Shown one piece after another: positions 1 to 5,953 of a stretch of DNA of 25,034 nt. Source of the DNA: UBA1822 sp963634795 (GTDB taxonomy: Bacteria > Bacillota > Negativicutes > Veillonellales > Dialisteraceae); assembly GCA_963634795.1 (NCBI GenBank), contig CAVHDO010000009.1, positions 1 to 25,034 of the forward strand. The letters run 5' to 3'. The notes under the pieces are model-generated. The model was not told where the DNA came from. It was given only the letters and a program-made list of their open reading frames with translations, and did not search any database. Both the position numbers and the translations under genes were made by a program. Within the stretch, counting starts at the first letter, position 1. Every line of letters starts with the position of its first letter.

Positions 1-33
1 GTCGCGCCCCTCGCAGGGCGCGTGGATTGAAAT
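1..33 (+). CRISPR. Single type I-C-like CRISPR repeat (probably the terminal repeat)
   Basis: The first 33 bases have the form of a subtype I-C repeat: a GTCGC start, a GCGCCCC-TCGCA-GGGCGC hairpin core, and the conserved GTGGATTGAAAT end. No second copy follows at spacer distance (about 66-70). In I-C arrays the leader lies 5' of the first repeat in this orientation, so the array would lie left of the window and this would be its trailer-end repeat. No cas gene is in the window. The identification rests on recognising the repeat family, not on seeing an array. Confidence 0.8.
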
Positions 34-525
34 GAGCGCCTTGAGCTCTTTTTTCGTCGCGTCTGTGAAGGTCGCCTCGATGACATTACCGTTTTTCGTC
101 TCCGTGTACTTCACGTAGTACGCTTTATAAATGTCGCACGTGACGGCGTGGAAACGGTAGCCCTTGATGCTTGGAATGTCGCCTGCCTCGCCGCTGCCCG
201 GTCTCGCTAAGGTCGCCACGGCGGCCTTCTTTTCGTGTAATTTGTCTCGTCGAAAATTACGATCTGTCCGTCGTGAATTTTGAGCGCCAAGCCGTGGTCG
301 CTGCAGAGCTTGAAAAGAAACGCGAGGTTGCTTTTCTCCGTTTGCTCGATGCGATCCGGCGTGGGGTTTTCTTCCGTATTCCACACCAAGCTGAGCTCCG
401 TGCCGTTCGCGATGTCTTTGGCGATGTCTTTGGCGACGGTTTTCAGCTTTGCCTTTTCCCCTGAGCGCGTGCGTTTCGTGTCGCGGAGCGTGTTTCCGTT
501 CGGCACGTTGATAGCTTTAAGGGAT
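34..525 (-). pseudogene. Phage late control protein D (gpD/VgrG-like baseplate hub) fragment, frameshifted
   Basis: Read on the minus strand, about 525 to 226 encodes a piece containing NGNTLRDTKRTRSGEKAKL, LFKLCSDHGLALKIHDGQ and VIFDETNY. This resembles the middle of Firmicute phage late-control D proteins (contractile tail hub, VgrG-like fold). The frame then hits a stop near 206. In the next frame the homology appears to continue as AAVATLARPGSGEAGDIPS and KGYRFHAVTCDIYKAYYVKY up to base 34, so there is a frameshift within the run at about 225-233. An in-frame stop lies just upstream (about 529-531), and the 3' part is cut off where the CRISPR repeat begins. Both ends are missing and the frame is broken, so this is a prophage remnant. 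The family assignment is by remembered motif similarity only. Confidence 0.62.
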
Positions 526-583
526 CACTGATTCAATCGAAGAATCGGATTTTGTGGCGCAATGATGAAATACTGCGTTAAAG

Positions 584-622
584 GGCTCCTTAGATAGGGT
601 TCACTATCTAAGGAGCCTTTTT
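584..622 (+). terminator. Strong rho-independent terminator upstream of metG
   Basis: A perfect 14-bp stem (GGCTCCTTAGATAG paired with CTATCTAAGGAGCC, 584-597 with 604-617) encloses a 6-base loop and is followed by a T-tract. It lies before the metG promoter, so it insulates metG from transcription entering from the left, including read-through from the CRISPR array. On the minus strand the tail is weak, so it acts mainly left to right. Confidence 0.88.
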
Positions 623-714
623 CCTTATCTTGCATAATTATGCTTGTCGCAAAATCGGATAACGATGGAATCAGTGCTTCCTTAATCAGTTTTTCCGCTT
701 TATCTCGAAAACTG

Positions 715-723
715 TGATATAAT
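715..723 (+). promoter_or_regulatory. Extended -10 promoter of metG-tatD
   Basis: TGATATAAT is an extended -10 (TGnTATAAT) with a perfect TATAAT hexamer at 718-723. No good -35 is visible at 16-18 bp upstream, as is common for extended -10 promoters. The hexamer ends 42 bases before the metG ATG. A GGAGG ribosome binding site lies at 756-760. Confidence 0.7.
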
Positions 724-765
724 ATTTTACAAATTCATTTCTCTTGTGACTGAGCGGAGGTTTTT

Positions 766-2382
766 ATGTCGGGCTTGAAGAAATTTTATATCACGACGCC
801 GATTTATTATCCGAGTGCGAAATTGCATATCGGGCATACGTATTGCACGACGATTGCGGACAGTGAGGCGCGTTTCCATCGCTTGGACGGGGACGACGTG
901 TTTTTTTTGACGGGTTCGGACGAGCACGGGCAGAAGATCGAGGAGAAGGCGGAAGAGGCCGGGGTGACGCCGATTGAGTATACGGATCGGATTGTCGGGA
1001 TGTTTCGGGAATTGTGGCGCGAGCTGAATATTTCCAATGATGACTTCATTCGGACGACGGAGGAGCGGCATCGCATCGTGGTGCAGGAGCTGTTCCGGCG
1101 GGCGTACGACAAGGGCGATATCGAGAAGGGGATGTACGAGGGCTGGTATTGCGTCCCGTGCGAATCGTTTTGGCCGGAAAATAAATTGGAGGAGGGGCAT
1201 GTGTGCCCGGATTGCGGGCGGCCGCTCACGCGCGTCAGCGAGGAGGCGTATTTCTTCAAGATGTCGAAATATGCGGATCGCTGGCTCAAATATATCGAGG
1301 AGAATCCGAGTTTCATTCAGCCGGAATCGCGTCGGAACGAGATGATCCAGTTCGTGAAGAGCGGGCTGGAGGATTTGTGCGTGTCGCGGACGAGTTTCTC
1401 GTGGGGGATTCCGGTACCATTCGATCCGAAGCACGTGGTGTACGTGTGGTTCGACGCGCTGGTGAATTATTTGACGGCGGCGGGGATTCACGACAATCCG
1501 GAGAAATTTGCGAAGTTTTGGCCGGCGGATGTGCATTTGGTCGGAAAGGAAATCGTGCGCTTTCATACGATTATTTGGCCAATCATGCTGATGAGTCTGG
1601 GCATCGAGCTGCCGAAGATGGTGTACGGCCACGGCTGGCTGATTGTGGACGGAGAAAAAATGTCGAAATCAAAGGGAAATGTCGTGGATCCGATTCCGCT
1701 CTTGCAGGAATTCGGCTCGGACGCGATTCGGTATTATCTTTTGAATGATATTCAGCTGGGGCAGGACGGAAATTTCAGTCGTGACCGGCTCATTGCGCGA
1801 ATCAATTCGGATTTGGCGAATGATTTGGGAAATTTGCTGTATCGGACGCTGTCGATGGCGGAAAAATATCGCGACGGCGTGATTTTCCGCGGGGATGCTT
1901 CGGCGGACGCGGCGGTGGCGGAAGCGTCGGCGGCGATAGAGGCCGGTGCGGCAGACGCGGTGGCGACGTTCCGCGCCGAGATGAAGACGTGGAAAATCAA
2001 CGACGCAATCCGGTCGGTGTGGACGTACATTCGTTCGCTGAATAAATACATCGACGTGACGGCGCCGTGGGTGCTGGCGAAGGAGGAAACGAAGGCGCCG
2101 GCGCTCGACGCGGTCCTGTATCATCTCTGTGAAGGGCTTCGTATCACGGCGCTCCTCGTTTCGCCCGTGATTCCGATTGCGGCGGAAAATATGTGGGGGC
2201 AGCTCGGGCAGGAAAATTTCCGTGCGGCGTGTCTTTCGGATGCGGTGTGGGGCGGCCTGGCCGACGGGACGAAAATCGCGAAGGGCGAGCCGCTGTTTCC
2301 TCGCTACGAAACGGAGGAGGAGAAGGAAGCCAAAGCGGAAAAGGCGATGAAGAAAGCGGCGAAAAAAAGGAAAATCGAATGA
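766..2382 (+). CDS. metG: Methionyl-tRNA synthetase, short form
   Basis: This cytoplasmic class I aminoacyl-tRNA synthetase charges tRNA-Met with methionine using ATP. The Rossmann fold carries a perfect HIGH motif at residues 21-24 and KMSKS at 298-302. A connective-peptide zinc knuckle has Cys129, Cys132, Cys147 and Cys150. The helical anticodon-binding domain follows (about 330-510), and the protein ends in a Lys/Glu-rich tail. At 538 residues it lacks the C-terminal OB-fold tRNA-binding domain found in many Firmicute and enterobacterial MetG proteins (about 650-680 residues), so it is a natural short form. The start is set by GGAGG six bases before the ATG. The stop overlaps the tatD start (ATGA), indicating translational coupling, and metG-tatD is a common Firmicute gene order. 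Confidence 0.96.
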   Translation: MSGLKKFYITTPIYYPSAKLHIGHTYCTTIADSEARFHRLDGDDVFFLTGSDEHGQKIEEKAEEAGVTPIEYTDRIVGMFRELWRELNISNDDFIRTTEERHRIVVQELFRRAYDKGDIEKGMYEGWYCVPCESFWPENKLEEGHVCPDCGRPLTRVSEEAYFFKMSKYADRWLKYIEENPSFIQPESRRNEMIQFVKSGLEDLCVSRTSFSWGIPVPFDPKHVVYVWFDALVNYLTAAGIHDNPEKFAKFWPADVHLVGKEIVRFHTIIWPIMLMSLGIELPKMVYGHGWLIVDGEKMSKSKGNVVDPIPLLQEFGSDAIRYYLLNDIQLGQDGNFSRDRLIARINSDLANDLGNLLYRTLSMAEKYRDGVIFRGDASADAAVAEASAAIEAGAADAVATFRAEMKTWKINDAIRSVWTYIRSLNKYIDVTAPWVLAKEETKAPALDAVLYHLCEGLRITALLVSPVIPIAAENMWGQLGQENFRAACLSDAVWGGLADGTKIAKGEPLFPRYETEEEKEAKAEKAMKKAAKKRKIE

Positions 2383-3158
2383 AACTGTTTGATACGCATG
2401 CGCATTTGTACGACAAAGCGTTTGACAATGACCGGGAAACGATGCTGGCGGGCGTCTTTGACGTGTGCGATTACGTCGTCTGCCCGGCGGAGGATGTGGC
2501 GTCGAGCGAGGCGGCTCTCTCTTTGGCGCAAAAATATCCCCAGATTTACGCGGCAGTCGGGATTCATCCGCAGCTGACGAAAGATGCGACGGAGGAAGCT
2601 TTGGCCGCGATCCGGAAATTAGCCGAAGAGAATGGAAAGGTCGTCGCGATTGGGGAAATCGGGCTGGATTATTATTATCTGTACAGCGAGATTGGGGTGC
2701 AGAAGACATGGTTTGCGCGGCAGATTGAGCTCGCGAAAGAGCTGGATTTGCCGATTATCATTCACGACCGGGACGCGCACGGGGACATGATGGACATTTT
2801 GCGGGCGCACAAGGATGCGAAGCTTCGCGGGATTTTGCATTGTTACAGCGGAAGTCTCGAGATGGCCGAGGAGCTGATCGAGATGGGATTTTATATTTCC
2901 TTCGCCGGGCCCGTCGTTTTTCCAAAGAGTACAAAATTGAAGGAAATCGCGCAAAAATTGCCGCTGGGAAAAATATTGGTAGAAACGGATAGTCCGTATC
3001 TGACGCCGCCACCTTTCCGCGGTCGGAGAAACGATTCGTCGAAGGTGCGCTATGTGGCGGAGGAAATCGCGAAATTGAAAAATATTTCTTTTGAAGAAGT
3101 CGCGGAAAAGACGCGGAAGAATGCATTGGAGATTTATCGGATGTCCGATATCCGTTGA
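2379..3158 (+). CDS. tatD: TatD family metal-dependent hydrolase / 3'-5' deoxyribonuclease
   Basis: This 259-residue TIM-barrel protein of the TatD (YcfH/YabD) family consists of metal-dependent DNases implicated in DNA repair and turnover. Visible metal and active-site residues are the N-terminal H7-A-H9 pair, Glu93 in GEIGLDYY, His129 in IIIHDRDAH, His154 in HCYSGS and Asp204 in VETDSPYL, the full expected set. Length matches the family (about 255-265). The start is the ATG that overlaps the metG stop, with AAAGGA at about 2365-2370. A longer in-frame extension back to 2193 lies within metG and is not needed. The last codons and stop fall in a heptamer repeat (CCGTTGA twice, 3152-3165), so the C-terminus may have been shaped by repeat spread. 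Confidence 0.93.
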   Translation: MKLFDTHAHLYDKAFDNDRETMLAGVFDVCDYVVCPAEDVASSEAALSLAQKYPQIYAAVGIHPQLTKDATEEALAAIRKLAEENGKVVAIGEIGLDYYYLYSEIGVQKTWFARQIELAKELDLPIIIHDRDAHGDMMDILRAHKDAKLRGILHCYSGSLEMAEELIEMGFYISFAGPVVFPKSTKLKEIAQKLPLGKILVETDSPYLTPPPFRGRRNDSSKVRYVAEEIAKLKNISFEEVAEKTRKNALEIYRMSDIR

Positions 3159-3336
3159 CCGTTGACAGTGCGTGAGTCCCTTCGTTTTCATAAACCGGGA
3201 GGGGCGGTAAACGGTGAACGGACGGCGGATGATGGGCTTGAAATGGCTTGAGAAAGCTTGAAAAAGCTTGAAAAAGCTTGCGGTTTGTGTCACTCGTTTT
3301 TTCAACGGGTGTGACGAACGGTAAACGGATAACGGC
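3152..3336. repeat. Heptamer and decamer tandem-repeat cluster between tatD and the S55 gene
   Basis: Four short tandem blocks lie together. CCGTTGA is repeated at 3152-3165. CGGTAAA-CGGTGAA-CGGACGG covers 3205-3225. GAACGGT-AAACGGA-TAACGGC covers 3316-3336. In between, five GCTTGA-type units have an exact 10-bp period (3236, 3246, 3256, 3266, 3276). The heptamer blocks share an AACGG-like core. No ORF or clear terminator is seen here. Confidence 0.8.
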
Positions 3337-3363
3337 TTGTGGTCAATGGGGAAAGGATTTGTA

Positions 3364-5457
3364 ATGAAAAATAAAATGTATAAGAAGTTGGTGCTGGGGT
3401 TGGCGCTGGCGGCGGCGGGGGCGTTTCCCGCATGGGCGACGGAATTTATGTCGATTGCCGACGTGCGCGAAGGGATGCATGGGTACGCGAAGACTGTCGT
3501 GCACGGCCGGGACATCACGACGTTTGATGTGGACGTGCTAGGCGTACTCAAAAACAAAGGCGCGAACGGCGGTGATTTGGTGCTCGTCCGTGTGTCCGGG
3601 CCCGTCATCGACCAGACGCGCGGTATTGCGCAGGGCATGAGCGGCAGTCCTGTTTATATCAACGGGAAACTTTTGGGCGCGATTGGCTACGGTTTCCCGA
3701 ATTCCGACGGCCGCCTCGGCATGGTGACGCCTATCGAAGACATGGTGAAAGTGTTGACAAAGGACGATCAGAATGCGACCAGTTTCATGCCGCGTCCGTC
3801 TTCGGATTTGATGCCGCTGGCGACGCCGCTTATGGCGTCCGGGTATTCCGATGAAGCGCTGGCGTATCTGTCGAAAAAAATGGAAGAATTCAACATGGTG
3901 CCTTACGCGTCGGCCGTGACGAATGGGGACGACACGCCCCTTCCGCTCGAAGAAGGCGGCGCGGTCGCGGCCTCTTTCGTCAGCGGCGATTTGAAATTGG
4001 GCGCTATCGGGACCGTGACGTATATCGACGGAAACCGGATGCTCGCTTTCGGACATCCATTCATGAGCCGCGGCAAGACATCGTACTTTATGGGAAACTC
4101 CTACATTTTTGCCGTCGTGCCGTCGCATCAGATTCCATTTAAGCTCGGCTCCATCGGTGCTGACATTGGGACGGTCGATCAGGATCGCGGCGCGGCCATC
4201 GCCGGCATTTCCGGGACGCTTCCGAATTTCACCGCGCTCCATGTGCAGGCGAACGATAGGGACAATGGCGCGCAGAAGAAATTGGATGTGCGCATGGTAT
4301 GTGAAGAAGCGCTCCTGCCGTCTTTGTCGGCGACCACCGTTTACAGCGCCGTCAGCCGTCTCATCGACAGAAGAGGAGAAGGCACCGTTTCTTTGACGTA
4401 CACTCTTTATCCGCTGGATCCCAAGCAGCCGACTTTTACGCGGAAAAATATGTATTGGTCGAGAAACGACGTCGCCGAGCGCAGCGTGGACGAAGTCTAC
4501 AATGTCGTGCGTCTCTTGGGGCAGAATCGTTTCGAAGCGTATCCGCTCCGCCAGATCAAAGTTGACATGGACGTGACGCGCGAGAGAAAGACCGCGCAGA
4601 TTGTGGATGCGACAGCGACGCCGATGGTTGTTTCCCCCGGAGACGACATTTTCATTCGAGTTCGGATTCAGCCGTTCCGCGGCGAAAAAGAAGTGAAACC
4701 CATCGTTTTCACCGTGCCGGAAGACCAGGCGTACGGCGATATGATTCTCGAAGTGCGCGGCGGCGGCATCACGCCTCTTCCGTATCTTATCCGCCGCCAG
4801 AAATACAATCTGACGAGCGAAATCATTGAGCGTCTCCGCACGTATAAAAATTTCAAAGATTTGCACGGGAAACTCCAAAGAGAAGATCGAAACAATCAGA
4901 TTGTCGTGGAAATTTTGGATCCGGAAGTCAGCACCATTTCCAAAGAGGAAGAGGGCGGCGAGGACGTCAAGATTCAAAATCATGAGAAACCGAAGAAACC
5001 GGAGTACATCAAAGGACCGTCCGGTAAGGATGAAGAGGAAGATGAGCCGGAGACGTCGGCCAAATCCGCCGTCGATACCGAATACGTCATTTACGGCGAT
5101 TGCCAATTCACGTTCAAAGTCATGCGCCCCGCGGACCGCGACGCCGAGCTTGCGAAACGGGCGGCTAAAAATGCCAAGTCGACACTGGAGCTGAAATCGT
5201 CGGCGGCGGAAGAAAAGGGCGAAAATGACAAGGACGACAAGAAAGACGAGAAAAAAGAGGAAACCAAAGATACGAAGGACAAAGAGAAAAACAAAGAAGA
5301 TAAGCAGGATCAAAAGAAGAATTCAAAAGACAACGAAAAAGATAAGGACGGGGCGAAAGATACGAAGGAAGACGAATCCGAGAAGGAGGATGCCGAAGCA
5401 GCCATCCGTGCGCTGGTAGCCAATGCGCCGATTTTCTCCGATTTCGTCGCGTACTGA
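3364..5457 (+). CDS. Secreted SpoIVB/S55-type serine peptidase-like protein with charged C-terminal tail
   Basis: This 697-residue exported protein has a basic N-terminus, a hydrophobic core and a likely signal-peptidase site after FPAWA (about residue 25). The mature part carries two blocks of the SpoIVB peptidase (S55) fold: a serine block RGIAQGMSGSPVYINGKLLG (about 86-105; GMSGSP at 91-96) and a histidine block IGTVTYIDGNRMLAFGHPF with His231. In SpoIVB the histidine block precedes the serine block, so the order here is permuted. Residues from about 560 onward form a Lys/Asp/Glu-rich low-complexity tail, ending in a short hydrophobic segment (APIFSDFVAY). The chosen start has AAAGGA six bases upstream and begins the signal peptide; an in-frame extension to 3337 lacks a good site. 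This is not sporulation SpoIVB. Such proteins occur in non-sporulating bacteria, and the substrate is unknown. Confidence 0.8.
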   Translation: MKNKMYKKLVLGLALAAAGAFPAWATEFMSIADVREGMHGYAKTVVHGRDITTFDVDVLGVLKNKGANGGDLVLVRVSGPVIDQTRGIAQGMSGSPVYINGKLLGAIGYGFPNSDGRLGMVTPIEDMVKVLTKDDQNATSFMPRPSSDLMPLATPLMASGYSDEALAYLSKKMEEFNMVPYASAVTNGDDTPLPLEEGGAVAASFVSGDLKLGAIGTVTYIDGNRMLAFGHPFMSRGKTSYFMGNSYIFAVVPSHQIPFKLGSIGADIGTVDQDRGAAIAGISGTLPNFTALHVQANDRDNGAQKKLDVRMVCEEALLPSLSATTVYSAVSRLIDRRGEGTVSLTYTLYPLDPKQPTFTRKNMYWSRNDVAERSVDEVYNVVRLLGQNRFEAYPLRQIKVDMDVTRERKTAQIVDATATPMVVSPGDDIFIRVRIQPFRGEKEVKPIVFTVPEDQAYGDMILEVRGGGITPLPYLIRRQKYNLTSEIIERLRTYKNFKDLHGKLQREDRNNQIVVEILDPEVSTISKEEEGGEDVKIQNHEKPKKPEYIKGPSGKDEEEDEPETSAKSAVDTEYVIYGDCQFTFKVMRPADRDAELAKRAAKNAKSTLELKSSAAEEKGENDKDDKKDEKKEETKDTKDKEKNKEDKQDQKKNSKDNEKDKDGAKDTKEDESEKEDAEAAIRALVANAPIFSDFVAY

Positions 5458-5482
5458 GTTTTCAACCAAAAGATTGGTAAAG

Positions 5483-5516
5483 GATCGTTTCTCATTTTGG
5501 GGAAACGGTCTTTTTT
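5483..5516 (+). terminator. Terminator after the S55 peptidase-like gene
   Basis: A nine-pair stem GATCGTTTC / GAAACGGTC (5483-5491 with 5502-5510, one G-T pair) has a 10-base loop and is followed by TTTTTT. It begins 25 bases after the stop codon. Confidence 0.85.
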
Positions 5517-5600
5517 GTTGCCGCTTTGAAGAGAGAGAATCAGTCCTGCCAAAATGAAGACAGCTCAAAATGAATAGCAAGTCCATCATTCTATCCGCTA

Positions 5601-5781
5601 AATGCTTCAGGCACAAACGCCGCAAAAGGAAAAAAGGAAACAGCCTCGCCCCTCATTTCTATCTTGCAAAAGCTTTTTAGCGCAAACGCCGCAAAATCTT
5701 AGCAAGAAAAAAGCCTCGCCTCTCATCTCTATCACGCAAAAGTTTTTGAGCACAAACGACGCAAAAGCTGAGCAAGAAAAA
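5601..5781 (-). repeat. Tandem 70-bp interspersed repeat (two full units plus a partial)
   Basis: Unit 5643-5712 and unit 5713-5781 start with GCCTCGCC and end with AGCAAGAAAAA. By eye they differ at about 10 of 69 positions. A decayed partial unit (CACAAACGCCGCAAAAGGA) lies at about 5612-5630. The same sequence, read on the other strand (TTTTTTCTTG, GCGGCGTTTG, GATAGAGATGAG), recurs on the plus strand at 18531-18620 and, more diverged, at 14670-14800. The unit length is not a multiple of three, which argues against coding. Confidence 0.8.
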
Positions 5782-5838
5782 GTTTTTGCATTTTTCCTCG
5801 AAGATTAGACGAAGATTAATAAAACGACAAAAAAACTC

Positions 5839-5869
5839 TTGACCGTATGACTGTCATACAGATTATCAT
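5839..5869 (+). promoter_or_regulatory. Autotransporter promoter with overlapping palindromic operator candidate
   Basis: A TTGACC -35 lies at 5839-5844. The -10 is ambiguous: GATTAT at 5861 (16-bp spacer) or TATCAT at 5864 (19-bp spacer). Immediately downstream of the -35 sits a perfect inverted repeat, GTATGAC-T-GTCATAC (5845-5859), placed where a bound repressor would block polymerase. A further half-site, TCATACGG (5886-5893), is the inverse of CCGTATGA (5843-5850). Between them ATCATAAATTT occurs twice in tandem. The regulator is not identifiable from the site alone. Confidence 0.6.
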
Positions 5870-5918
5870 AAATTTATCATAAATTTCATACGGTTTTCCA
5901 AAAACTTATTTTTTGTTT

Positions 5919-5945
5919 TCTCTATACATTATAGAGAGAGAGGAG
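5919..5945 (+). promoter_or_regulatory. 5'-UTR hairpin and ribosome binding site of the autotransporter gene
   Basis: TCTCTATA-CAT-TATAGAGA (5919-5937) is a perfect inverted repeat directly before the Shine-Dalgarno AGAGGAG (ending at 5945). The nearest ATG (5949) is followed at once by a stop (ATG AAA TGA), so translation must start at the ATG at 5954, eight bases after the site. The hairpin could stabilise the message or affect access to the site. Confidence 0.55.
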
Positions 5946-5953
5946 CAAATGAA

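Larger units (their letters stand above)
5517..5953. other. Gene-free gap of about 440 bp: repeats, then autotransporter control region
   Basis: The first part (5517-5600) shows nothing recognisable. The middle (about 5601-5790) is filled by two full and one partial copy of a 70-bp repeat. The right part (5839-5953) holds the autotransporter promoter, a palindromic operator candidate, an 11-bp direct repeat, a small hairpin and the ribosome binding site. A 68-codon plus-strand ORF across the repeats is a by-product of the repeat sequence. Confidence 0.75.

Noticed and set aside
34..67. Bases after the CRISPR repeat read as an ordinary spacer
   Set aside because: No second repeat follows, and the sequence is continuous with a phage-like reading frame to about 525.
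3290..3316. Terminator-like fold after tatD (GTCACTCG ... CGGGTGTGAC)
   Set aside because: The stem is imperfect, the T-run lies in the loop rather than after the stem, and no U-tract follows.
3538..5313. 591-codon minus-strand ORF opposite the S55 gene
   Set aside because: Antisense of the Lys/Asp/Glu-rich tail gives artificial Phe/Leu/Val runs that mimic membrane segments; no start context.
5602..5808. 68-codon plus-strand ORF in the gap before the autotransporter gene
   Set aside because: It is composed entirely of the 70-bp repeat, whose length is not a multiple of three, and it lacks a ribosome binding site.
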